Shown: piece by piece, positions 50,752-58,935 of the stretch
Numbering within the stretch: the stretch's first letter is position 1
Layout of the letters: the number at the start of each line of letters is the position of its first letter
Assembly (NCBI GenBank): GCA_020636375.1
Contig: JACJXZ010000011.1
Coordinates: 62,001-126,000, forward strand
DNA length: 64,000 nt
Direction: 5' to 3'
Source: Lewinellaceae bacterium
GTDB lineage: Bacteria; Bacteroidota; Bacteroidia; Chitinophagales; Saprospiraceae
Notes under the pieces: generated by a model
The model's input: only the letters and a program-made list of their open reading frames with translations
The model's database searches: none
Told to the model about the DNA's origin: nothing
Program-made: the position numbers and the translations under genes

Positions 50752-50886
50752 ATCAAATGGGGAAGTTATTCTTCTCCGGCCCCTTAGTTGTAGCTCGTTC
50801 AGCAGCCTGACCCCGCTGGAACCCTGACTGGCTGCTTCACTTCACTACAACTAAGGGCCGTGAAGTTATTTTTTAAGGATTACTTA
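50752..50886. repeat. Composite of a solo MITE end and the inverted copy of the 3424 element
   Basis: ATCAAATGGGGAAGTTATTC to CCGGCCCC is the right terminus of the element at 50187. It joins at TTA to GTTGTAGCTCGTTCAGC, the inverted core of the element at 3424, and continues to AAGTTATTTTTTAAGGATTA. The surrounding 50651-51253 holds further short palindromes (GTGTCTCTGTGT around 51080) and no gene. Confidence 0.75.
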
Positions 50887-51148
50887 GCGGATTTTACCCG
50901 GAAAAGCATAGCGAAGACGGGGAGTGAATAGGATCAACTATGTAATAAAGTTTGATTTTAAAAACAATACATATCTTATATTTATTCACTCACTCAGGCA
51001 GGCTGTGCCGCAGGCCGGCAGGCAGGCAGGGAAGACACAGAGCCACACAGAGGCTTGATTATCAACGGAAAACTCTGCGTGTCTCTGTGTCGGACTCAGT
51101 GCGCTCTGTGTCCAAAACCATTTTGTCCAGTAGTGTGGCAGCCACACA

Positions 51149-51196
51149 CATAAACACATAAACACATACACACATACACACATACACACATACACA
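51149..51196 (+). repeat. ACACAT / ACACATACAC microsatellite
   Basis: Runs of ACATAAAC and ACACATAC, about eight units, 58 nt before the msrB start. Confidence 0.9.
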
Positions 51197-51253
51197 TTCA
51201 CCCCAACCTTTTTCCCGCCCATTTGTATTCTATGGAGGAAAAACAACCTCTCT

Positions 51254-51667
51254 ATGAAAGGCAAAGACAATTGGAACGAGCTAAGCCGGGAAGAAGAATA
51301 CGTCATTGAACACAAGGGCACCGAACGTCCCTTTACCGGCGAATACTACAACTACAAAGCGGCGGGCATGTACATCTGCCGCCGTTGCGAAGCGCCCCTT
51401 TACCGCTCGGAAGATAAATTCGACTCCGGCTGCGGGTGGCCCAGCTTCGACGATGAGGTCCCGGGGGCAGTACGCCGCGAGCGCGACGCCGACGGCCGCC
51501 GGACGGAAATCCTCTGCAATAACTGCGGCGGCCACCTCGGCCATGTGTTCCTCGGGGAGCGCTTCACCCCCAAGAACACCCGCCATTGCGTCAACTCCCT
51601 GTCCATGAAGTTCATCCCGCAGGAGGAATGGGAAAAACAGGCGCCGGAAAAAAAAACCTTGAAATAG
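51254..51667 (+). CDS. msrB: Peptide-methionine (R)-S-oxide reductase MsrB
   Basis: 137 aa cytosolic repair enzyme reducing methionine-R-sulfoxide. Zinc cysteines are C42/C45 (CRRC) and C88/C91 (CNNC); the catalytic cysteine is C112 in RHCVNSLSMKF. SGCGWPSFD is the substrate loop. Typical length. The msrA start lies inside its last 40 nt. Confidence 0.96.
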   Translation: MKGKDNWNELSREEEYVIEHKGTERPFTGEYYNYKAAGMYICRRCEAPLYRSEDKFDSGCGWPSFDDEVPGAVRRERDADGRRTEILCNNCGGHLGHVFLGERFTPKNTRHCVNSLSMKFIPQEEWEKQAPEKKTLK

Positions 51668-52113
51668 CCGTATTCGCCTGCGGCTGCTTCTGGAGCAAGG
51701 AATATTTCTTCAGCCGGGCGGAAGGCGTCGCCGCTACCCGGGTGGGATACACCGGCGGCCACCGGGATTTTCCAACCTATAAAGACGTCTGCTCCAAAAC
51801 GACCGGCCATGCCGAAGCGGTTGAAGTTGCCTTCGACCCGGACAGCACCTCCTTCGAGGCCCTGGCCCGCCTGTTCTTCGAGCTGCACGACCCCACCGTC
51901 GACCGCCGCGACAAGGGCGGGCAGTACCGCTCCGCTATCTTTTTTCAGAATGAAAAACAAAAAGCCGTTGCCCGGCAGTTGATCGATGAACTGCAGCGCA
52001 ACGGCTCTCCGGTTTTTACTCAGCTGGAACCCGCCTCCACCTTCTGGCAGGCGGAAGCCCGCCATCAGAAGTACTGCGATACGCGGGGCATGGCTCCCCG
52101 GAGGAAGGGTTAG
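51628..52113 (+). CDS. msrA: Peptide-methionine (S)-S-oxide reductase MsrA
   Basis: 161 aa. The ATG at 51628 is preceded directly by AGGAGGA, a strong ribosome-binding site inside msrB, and overlaps msrB by 40 nt in another frame. Catalytic C20 is in GCFW, followed by GVAATRVGYTGGHRDFPTYK and GHAEAVEVAFDPDS. Together with MsrB it repairs both sulfoxide stereoisomers. Confidence 0.95.
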   Translation: MGKTGAGKKNLEIAVFACGCFWSKEYFFSRAEGVAATRVGYTGGHRDFPTYKDVCSKTTGHAEAVEVAFDPDSTSFEALARLFFELHDPTVDRRDKGGQYRSAIFFQNEKQKAVARQLIDELQRNGSPVFTQLEPASTFWQAEARHQKYCDTRGMAPRRKG

Positions 52114-52119
52114 GAGGTT

Positions 52120-52224
52120 CAGGGCAGAACTCAGGTAGTTATTGGTTATTCCGGCCCCTTGCGGAGGAACGGGTTATTGCCCCCTTTCACCGGGCAAATA
52201 ACCGATAACCTTTTCCTGCCCTGA
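52120..52224. repeat. Long palindrome after msrA
   Basis: CAGGGCAG and GGTTATT pair with AATAACCGATAACC and CTGCCCTG; the centre is GC-rich. Lying between the convergent msrA and the gene at 52282, it could end transcription from either side. Confidence 0.55.
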
Positions 52225-52281
52225 CTGGCCCATAACCAGCAACGCCCTCCGCGTCCCTGATGAGCCGGCAACGCTCCCCCC

Positions 52282-53070
52282 TCACCGGCTCAACCGGTAA
52301 GTATAAGAAACCCCGATGGACCCATACGCGTCAAACCAGTCGCCTCCCCGCCGGTAGAGGTTGGAAATGTAGGCGGCCTCTTCCGGCGTGATATCCGGGC
52401 GGCTGAGGCGGGCGGCCATTTCTCCCTTTTCCTCATAGATGCGGTTGTAGTCCAGCACGGCGCCGGTCACGTCGTCGAGGTAATCGGTAAAGATTTTCCG
52501 GGCGCTGGCCTCCAGGCTCAGGAAGCCGCGCTTGCCCAGCAACAGGCGCAGGCCGGCACCGAAGGGAATGGCTACCTGCGTCCGGCTGTAAGGGCGTTCG
52601 TAATTTTTCAGCCCCTGCCCCTCTGTCCCGAGCGGCTGAAGCTCTACATACCCCGATTCATATTGCGCCTCCGGGTTGAAGTGAAAAACGCCCACGCCCA
52701 TAAACAGGTAAGGCGTGATCAGAGGAGAATCTCCCAGGAAGTTGTCCGGGATGAGGTACCATTCGCCGACGACGGCGGCCTCCAGCAGTTTGGTCTGGAA
52801 GGCCAGCTTGCGCTGCGGGTAGGCGCTGCGGGCGTCGTCGCCCCGCAGGTTGCCGTAGGTGAGGCTTCCCCGCAGCCCGAGGACGCCCCGGTCGCGGTAC
52901 CGCAAAACGATACCGCCCGCCGGTTCGGCAAAGCGGGTGTAACGGGGAAGGATTTTGGGGGAAAGGTCGCCGCTGTACATAGTGGCGCCAAAGTAAATGC
53001 CCCCTTCGAAATCCTGGGCCTGAACAAGCACGGCCCCTGCCAGTAATACGCTGATCAATAGTAATCTCAT
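52282..53070 (-). CDS. DUF6089/PorG-like outer-membrane beta-barrel protein
   Basis: 262 aa. A signal peptide (MRLLLISVLLAGAVLVQAQD) precedes EGGIYFGATMYSGDL, a typical first strand. Alternating strands run to the C-terminal GDWFDAYGSIGVSYTYRLSR. Segments FFGVGVF-like (LFMGVGVFHFNPEAQY) and IPFGAGLRLLLGKRGFLSLE match the DUF6089 family, which includes T9SS component PorG. Assignment is by pattern only; a role in T9SS is possible given the secreted T9SS cargo in this window. Confidence 0.65.
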   Translation of the reverse strand: MRLLLISVLLAGAVLVQAQDFEGGIYFGATMYSGDLSPKILPRYTRFAEPAGGIVLRYRDRGVLGLRGSLTYGNLRGDDARSAYPQRKLAFQTKLLEAAVVGEWYLIPDNFLGDSPLITPYLFMGVGVFHFNPEAQYESGYVELQPLGTEGQGLKNYERPYSRTQVAIPFGAGLRLLLGKRGFLSLEASARKIFTDYLDDVTGAVLDYNRIYEEKGEMAARLSRPDITPEEAAYISNLYRRGGDWFDAYGSIGVSYTYRLSR

Positions 53071-53318
53071 AATATGTTTGTTTTAGCGATTTACACGCTG
53101 TGCCGGAAAGCCCTCTAGTTCCGGGGCAGCTGTTTCCCTTCCGGAATTCCTTTCCGAGGGTCCTTGCCGCATCTCCGGGGCTGTCCGGATATCATCATAG
53201 GCCGGCCCTTGGGGCCGGCGTTTGTCCGTACCGTTTTTTTTCAGGAGTTAAGCTGAGATTTGCAGGCAAATAACAGGCTGTTTTCGCTTGTTATCGCTTT
53301 TACAAGGGGAAATGCCTT

Positions 53319-53720
53319 TTACCGGATGACGATCCGTCGGGTAAAATGCCGCTCGCCGGCAGTCACCCGGAGCAGGTAGGCACCCGCCGGCAATTCCGGC
53401 AAAGCCAGGCGGAAAAAGCCGTCGGCCCCGGCATCCGGAATGCCGACAGAAAGCACGTGCCTGCCGTCCATGCCGGTCAAAGCTACTTGCACTGCCTTGT
53501 GTGGGGGGTAGGGGAATGAAAGAAATAGTTGCTCGCGCGCCGGGTTGGGAAATACCTTCAACTCGTTGGCGGCATCTCCGCCGGCCGCCCGGGTGGAAAC
53601 GATCCTGGAAACTACAGTTTCCCATCCCGGCTGATTTGCCGGAGCCGGTATTGATAAACGGCTCCTTCGGCGACATCACGGTCTAAAAATACGCAATTAT
53701 TTTGATATTGTCCAGTGCAT
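53319..53720 (-). pseudogene. T9SS-secreted protein C-terminal remnant, frameshifted
   Basis: The minus strand reads FLDRDVAEGAVYQYRLRQIS then RDGKL, a typical pre-CTD ending, loses one base at TAGTTTCC near 53610, and continues VSRIVSTRAAGGDAANELKV to FPNPAREQLFLSFPYP and the end HFTRRIVIR. This is a type A T9SS sorting domain. The rest of the cargo protein is missing upstream, where the CorA gene ends. Confidence 0.65.
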
Positions 53721-53750
53721 TCTTTTATCCAGGTTATGGTTTCAAACTTT

Positions 53751-54839
53751 TTACAACCAGCTTTTCCGTTTGAACAAATAGACTAACCCCAGCGCGATCA
53801 CGACCATGATGCCCCAGAGTACAAAGTAGCCGTACTCCCAGTGGAGTTCCGGCATATTGTCGAAGTTCATCCCGTAGATGCCCGCCAGGAAGGTCAGGGG
53901 GATGAAGATGGTGGAGATGATGGTGAGCAGTTGGATGACGTTGTTCATGCGGAAGCTGATCTCGGAGAGGTACAGGTCGTACAGGCCGTTCATCACGTCG
54001 CGGTAAGTGTCGATGGTGTCCATCACCTGGATGGTGTGGTCGTAGAGGTCGCGCAGGAAGATGCGGGTGGATTCTTCAACGAGGGGGTTGTCGCTCCTGG
54101 AAAACTGGCTGATGGCCTCACGCAGCGGTGAAACCACCTTGCGCAACATAATAGACTGGATTTTCAGTTCATGTATCTTTTCCTTGCTGGCGCGTCCGGG
54201 GCGGGAGAGGACCTCTTCCTCCAGGCTATCCAGTACCTCTTCCATCTGGTCGAGCAGCACGTAGTAATGATCCACCACATTATCCGTCAGGGCATAGGCC
54301 AGGTAGTCGGCGCCCCGTTTTTTGATCTTGCCCCGTCCGGAGTGGATGCGCTCGCGGATGGCAGGGAAGAGGTCGTCCTCGTCTTCCTGAAAGGAAATGA
54401 CAAAGCCCGCTCCGGCATAGATGGCCACCTGCTCGGTTTTGATCTCCAGGTTTTCGCGGTCAAACGAGAGCGACTGGACAGTGAGGAAAAGCCCCCCTTC
54501 GTGTTCTTCGAATTTGGGCCGCTGTTGCGTGTTCAGCACATCTTCCAGCACCAGTGGGTGGATGTTGAAGCGGTCGCCGACGGCCTGGATCAGCTCTACA
54601 TTGTGCAGGCCCCGGATGTCATACCAGCTGACCTTGGCGCCTTCCTCCGGCGTCGGCAGCAGATCCTTGGCGTGCTGTTCGAATATCTGCCCTTCGGCAT
54701 TGAATTGTACCAGCGTTACGTGTGTTTCTTCTACTTTCTTCCGCCCCGTGAATACCAGCGTGCCGGGCGGCAGGCCCGTCTTGCGGGGCCGCTTCGGCAG
54801 GCGGACGGAAGGCAGCTTGGGTTTGCGTAAATTCATCAT
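53751..54839 (-). CDS. corA: CorA-family magnesium/cobalt transporter
   Basis: 362 aa from MMNLRKPKLPSVRLPKRPRK. A soluble N-terminal domain is followed by two helices; the signature GMNF is in FLAGIYGMNFDNMPELHWEY, after helix 1 (VIQLLTIISTIFIPLTFLAG), and the second helix is FVLWGIMVVIALGLVYLFKR. The pore is formed as a pentamer in the inner membrane. Metal choice is not determined. Divergent from the persulfide dioxygenase gene; the 200-nt gap holds no further gene. Confidence 0.93.
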   Translation of the reverse strand: MMNLRKPKLPSVRLPKRPRKTGLPPGTLVFTGRKKVEETHVTLVQFNAEGQIFEQHAKDLLPTPEEGAKVSWYDIRGLHNVELIQAVGDRFNIHPLVLEDVLNTQQRPKFEEHEGGLFLTVQSLSFDRENLEIKTEQVAIYAGAGFVISFQEDEDDLFPAIRERIHSGRGKIKKRGADYLAYALTDNVVDHYYVLLDQMEEVLDSLEEEVLSRPGRASKEKIHELKIQSIMLRKVVSPLREAISQFSRSDNPLVEESTRIFLRDLYDHTIQVMDTIDTYRDVMNGLYDLYLSEISFRMNNVIQLLTIISTIFIPLTFLAGIYGMNFDNMPELHWEYGYFVLWGIMVVIALGLVYLFKRKSWL

Positions 54840-55045
54840 GCGGGCAAAATACTCCAAATTTTGAAAAATGGAAAGTGAACCCTCCCCCCTTGCTCTCCCT
54901 GCTCTCCACTTGAAAATATGAAGGAATATTCATAAATTTGGGCGCGGGTTGGGGGGCGTTGTTTGTTGTTTGTTGTTGGGGCAGCCGGCAATGGGGTCTC
55001 GCCACCCGCAGGCACCGATAACACATACCAAAAATACTTACCTCT

Positions 55046-56458
55046 ATGAAGATCGAACAAATCTACACCGGATGCCTGGCCCAGGGTGCCTACTACATCG
55101 AGAGCAATGGGCAGGCCGCCATCATCGACCCGCTGCGGGAAACCGAGCCGTATCTGAAAAAAGCGAAAGACAACCAGGCGAAGATCAGGTACATTTTCGA
55201 GACCCACTTCCATGCCGACTTCATTTCCGGCCACCTGGACCTGGCGGAGAAGACGGGCGCGCGCATCGTTTACGGCCCCGATGCAGAAACGGCCTACGAA
55301 AAATATGAGGCCCGGGACGGCGAAGAATTCAAACTGGGCGACGTTACCATCCGGGTGCTGCACACCCCCGGGCACACCCCGGAAAGCACCACCTTCCTGC
55401 TGCTTGATGAGAACGGCAAAGAGCACGCCATCTTTTCCGGAGATACGCTCTTTATCGGGGACGTCGGCCGGCCCGACCTGGCCCAGAAAAAGGGCAGCCT
55501 AACCAAGGAAGACCTCGCCGGCTGGCTCTACGACAGCCTGCGCAACAAGATCATGCCGCTGCCGGACGACGTCATCGTCTACCCGGCCCACGGCGCCGGC
55601 TCCGCCTGCGGCAAAAATATGAGCAAGGAGACCTGGGATACGCTGGGCAACCAGAAAAAAACGAACTATGCCCTCCGGGCCGATATGAGCCGGGAGGAAT
55701 TCATCCGGGAAGTCACCGAAGGCCTGCAGCCGCCGCCCCAGTATTTCGCCAAAAATGCGAAGATCAACAAGACGGGCTACGAAAGCTTTGATACCGTCAT
55801 GAAGCGCGGCGCCCAGGCGCTTAACCCGGAGGCCTTCGAACTGGCCGCCAACGCCCACGACGCCTTGGTGCTGGATGTGCGCGACAAGGAGGACTTCGTT
55901 CGGGGCTTCATCCCCAACAGCATCTTCATCGGGCTGGACGGCACCTTCGCCCCCTGGGTCGGCGCCCTGATCCCCGACCTGCAGCAGCCGATCCTGATCG
56001 TCGCCCCCAAAGGAAGGGAGGAAGAAACGGTCATGCGCCTGTCCAGAGTGGGATACGATAATGCCATCGGCTACCTGGAGGGCGGCTTCGAGGCCTGGAA
56101 AGCCGCCGGCAAAGACGTGGATTCCATCGATTCCATCTACGCCGAGGAATTCGCCGGGCGCTTTCAGGCGCAGCCGGATATCAAGATCCTGGATGTCCGT
56201 AAGCCCGGCGAGTGGAGCGCCGAACGCCTGGAGCCCGCCGAGCACTTCGCCCTGGATTTCCTCAACGACAACATGGCGGCTATCCGGCACGACGAGCTGT
56301 ACTACCTGCACTGCCGCAGCGGCTACCGCTCGACCATCGCCGCCTCTATCCTGAAGTCCCGGGGATACGACAACCTGGTCAACGTACAGGCCACCCTGGA
56401 TGAGATCATCGCCGCCGGCCTGCCCCGGACGGACTTTGAGTGCTCGAGCAAGGCCTGA
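55046..56458 (+). CDS. Persulfide dioxygenase (ETHE1-like MBL fold) with two rhodanese domains
   Basis: 470 aa. MBL domain 1-235 has iron ligands H54 and H56 with D58 in HFHAD, H110, D133 and H182, as in ETHE1. HVxPGHT-type LHTPGHTPES and SGDTLFIGDVGRPDL are family motifs. Two rhodanese domains follow (about 265-360 and 372-465); only the second keeps an active cysteine, C423 in LHCRSGYRS, while the first has VAPKGREEE instead. The enzyme oxidises glutathione persulfide to sulfite; the rhodanese transfers sulfane sulfur. Followed by a SulP transporter and a sulfite-dehydrogenase-like complex. Confidence 0.92.
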   Translation: MKIEQIYTGCLAQGAYYIESNGQAAIIDPLRETEPYLKKAKDNQAKIRYIFETHFHADFISGHLDLAEKTGARIVYGPDAETAYEKYEARDGEEFKLGDVTIRVLHTPGHTPESTTFLLLDENGKEHAIFSGDTLFIGDVGRPDLAQKKGSLTKEDLAGWLYDSLRNKIMPLPDDVIVYPAHGAGSACGKNMSKETWDTLGNQKKTNYALRADMSREEFIREVTEGLQPPPQYFAKNAKINKTGYESFDTVMKRGAQALNPEAFELAANAHDALVLDVRDKEDFVRGFIPNSIFIGLDGTFAPWVGALIPDLQQPILIVAPKGREEETVMRLSRVGYDNAIGYLEGGFEAWKAAGKDVDSIDSIYAEEFAGRFQAQPDIKILDVRKPGEWSAERLEPAEHFALDFLNDNMAAIRHDELYYLHCRSGYRSTIAASILKSRGYDNLVNVQATLDEIIAAGLPRTDFECSSKA

Positions 56459-56494
56459 GGTGTTTCGTGGCTACATGGGTTCACTGGTGTATGG

Positions 56495-56535
56495 GTGTTT
56501 AGGTGTTTAGGTGTTTAGGTGTTTAGGTGTTTAGG
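56495..56535 (+). repeat. Octamer microsatellite (GTGTTTAG)n
   Basis: Five copies in the 176-nt gap before the SulP gene, flanked by ATGGGTTCAC/GTGAACC-type imperfect palindrome arms (56475-56585). Confidence 0.95.
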
Positions 56536-56634
56536 TGGGGATCCGGGAACCATGAACCCATGAGCCTATGAACCCGTGAACCAGGGAACCCGTGCCCGCC
56601 CTCGTACCCCGGCCGGGTAAAAAACAGTGAAACA

Positions 56635-58374
56635 GTGAATAATATCCGTTCTTACATCCCCATTCTCGACTGGCTGCCGAAGTACAAAAAGTCATACATC
56701 AAAGGCGACCTGCTGGCCGGCATCACTGTAGGGGTGATGTTGGTTCCCCAGGGCATGGCCTATGGCCTGCTGGCGGGGTTGCCGCCCATCTATGGCCTGT
56801 ACGCCAGTATCATCCCGTTGTTTCTGTATGCCTTTTTCGGTACTTCCCGGCAGTTGTCGGTGGGTCCGGTGGCGCTGGTGTCGCTGCTGATCCTGGCGGG
56901 GGTCGGGCAGTTTGCGGAGACAGGCACGGAGGCGTTTATCGGCATGGCCATCGCTACCGCCCTGATCGCCGGGTTGATACAGATCCTCCTGGGCGTATTC
57001 CGGCTGGGGTTTCTGATCAACTTCTTATCGCACCCGGTCATTGCCGGGTTCACTTCGGCGGCCGCCTTCATCATCGGGCTCAGCCAGCTGAAGAACCTGT
57101 TGCGGATCGATATTCCGAGGAGCAACTTCATCCACGAGGTCGTCATCAATACCGTGCAGAACATTGGGGATATCCATTGGCCTACGGTGGCCCTGAGTTT
57201 CGGCGGCATTGCCTTCATCCTCATCCTGAAGCGGATCAGGAAGTCCATCCCCGGCGCCTTGCTGGCGGTGATCGTCAGCACGGCGGCCGTTTATCTCTTC
57301 GGCCTGCAGGACCGGGGGGTGGAGATCGTCCGGGAAGTGCCCGGGGGCCTGCCGCCGGTTTCTGTACCGCATATCGACTGGCCTATGGTGATGCAGCTGC
57401 TGCCCCTGGCCCTGACCATCTGTCTGATCAGCTTTATCGAGTCGCTGGCCATATCAAAAACGATCGAGGCGATGCACAAAGACTATCGCGTCATCCCCAA
57501 CCAGGAACTCATCGCCCTGGGGCTGACCAAGATCGGCGGGGCTTTTTTCCATTCTTATCCCACCACCGGCAGCTTCACCCGCTCGGCGGTCAACAACGAC
57601 TCGGGGGCAAAGACCGGCGTCTCCTCTATGATCAGCGCCGTGCTCATTGCCCTGACCCTCCTGTTCCTGACGCCTTTGTTTTTCTACCTGCCCAAAGCGA
57701 TCCTGGCTTCCATCATCGTGGTGGCCGTGATCAACCTGGTGGATTACAAGGAAGCCGTTCACTTGTGGCGTACCGACCGTACTGATTTCATGACCATGAT
57801 GGTGACCTTCGTCGCGACGCTCACCCTGGGGATTCAGGACGGCGTATTCACCGGCATCATCCTCTCCCTGGCCTTCATGATCTACCGCAACTCCAAACCC
57901 CACATCTCCATACTGGGGCAACTGCCCAATTCCCGGAGTTACCGCAACATCAACCGCTTTGAAAAGGCCATCCGGCACAACCAAATCCTGATCGTGCGCT
58001 TCGACGCCCAGCTGTACTTCGGCAACGCCAGTTATTTCCGGGAATCCATGGAAGGCCTGGTGGAAAAGGAAGGCAGGGAACTCAAACTGCTCATCCTCGA
58101 CGCTTCCAGCATCCACGACATCGACTCCAGCGGGATTAAGATCCTGGAAGAGCTGATGGCCTACCTCGAACAACGCAAGGTGCAATTCTACCTGTCCGGA
58201 GCGATCGGCCCGGTGCGCGATATCCTGAAGAAAAACGGCCTGATCGAAAAGATCGGCGCTAAAAACCACTTCATGTACATCCACGATGCCGTAGAGGCCT
58301 TCCACAAGCGGCAGGACGCCGGCGAAGAGGATTCCTGGAGCCCCGATGCGGTGCAGACGAATGAGGAACGGTAG
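56635..58374 (+). CDS. SulP family sulfate/anion permease with STAS domain
   Basis: 579 aa beginning at GTG 56635 (NNIRSYIPILDWLPKYKKSY). Family signatures are GDLLAGITVGVMLVPQGMAY and ASIIPLFLYAFFGTSRQLSV; 12-14 helices follow. The C-terminal STAS domain (about 440-555) has LILDASSIHDIDSSGIKILE. SulP members carry sulfate, bicarbonate or other anions. Being flanked by sulfide/sulfite-oxidising genes, sulfate is the likely substrate here. Confidence 0.92.
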   Translation: MNNIRSYIPILDWLPKYKKSYIKGDLLAGITVGVMLVPQGMAYGLLAGLPPIYGLYASIIPLFLYAFFGTSRQLSVGPVALVSLLILAGVGQFAETGTEAFIGMAIATALIAGLIQILLGVFRLGFLINFLSHPVIAGFTSAAAFIIGLSQLKNLLRIDIPRSNFIHEVVINTVQNIGDIHWPTVALSFGGIAFILILKRIRKSIPGALLAVIVSTAAVYLFGLQDRGVEIVREVPGGLPPVSVPHIDWPMVMQLLPLALTICLISFIESLAISKTIEAMHKDYRVIPNQELIALGLTKIGGAFFHSYPTTGSFTRSAVNNDSGAKTGVSSMISAVLIALTLLFLTPLFFYLPKAILASIIVVAVINLVDYKEAVHLWRTDRTDFMTMMVTFVATLTLGIQDGVFTGIILSLAFMIYRNSKPHISILGQLPNSRSYRNINRFEKAIRHNQILIVRFDAQLYFGNASYFRESMEGLVEKEGRELKLLILDASSIHDIDSSGIKILEELMAYLEQRKVQFYLSGAIGPVRDILKKNGLIEKIGAKNHFMYIHDAVEAFHKRQDAGEEDSWSPDAVQTNEER

Positions 58375-58385
58375 GAGTGGAACGG

Positions 58386-58562
58386 GGGGGCGGGCGCGAT
58401 TCCTTTTTGTACCCCTTGCTCGGTTTTAGGTTTTAGGCTATAGGTTTTAGGGGGGCAACCCAGGCCTAATCAGGCACTCAACAGGCGCCTAACGCCCAAA
58501 ACCTAACCTAATGCCTAAATCCTCCCAACACCGGAGGGGGCACAATTTAGCATCGCACCCGG
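58386..58562 (+). repeat. Dispersed intergenic repeat, copy B (partner at 3845)
   Basis: Same ends as copy A (GGGCGCGATTCCTT and TTTAGCATCGCACCC). It carries an extra TTGCTCGGTTTTAGG segment and more repeated CCTAAAACC arms. The remaining 58563-58870 shows no gene. Confidence 0.85.
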
Positions 58563-58870
58563 GGGGGGGCGAATGGGTGTTGCAGGCCGTTGTTGGTTGT
58601 TCGACAGGGGGGCAAGGAGGGGTTGTCGGTTATTTGCCGACTATTTTTACAATGTCTAAATTGGCAGGGCCTTTGATATTTTTGACGGCTCAGTTTGTTA
58701 TATAGTTTATCTGATTAGCCCGTCCCGAATCCCCATTCTCCCGCCCAATGGCCCGGAACACCGGAATCCAGCCGATAGTTCGGCACCCACATCGCCATGT
58801 TCCTTTAGCTAAACTTAACCGGTTTTCTGCCGGCACTCCTCAGGAAAACCAGTCAAGTTTATCCGTATAT

Positions 58871-58901
58871 TTTGAAATATGAAAATGTGTTCATACTTTT
58901 A
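58871..58901 (+). promoter_or_regulatory. Bacteroidota-type housekeeping promoter before the Fe-S/NrfD gene
   Basis: TTTG at 58871-58874, 19 nt, TACTTTTA at 58894-58901, close to the TTTG-N19/20-TAnnTTTG consensus. The start codon is 34 nt on. Confidence 0.6.
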
Positions 58902-58935
58902 TCCTTAATTATAAAAATATATTCTAAACAAGAGC

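Noticed and set aside
53201..53220. GCCGGCCC/GGGGCCGGC palindrome as a terminator
   Set aside because: It lies between two minus-strand genes but the T run follows only on the plus strand, where no gene is read into it; the role is unclear.
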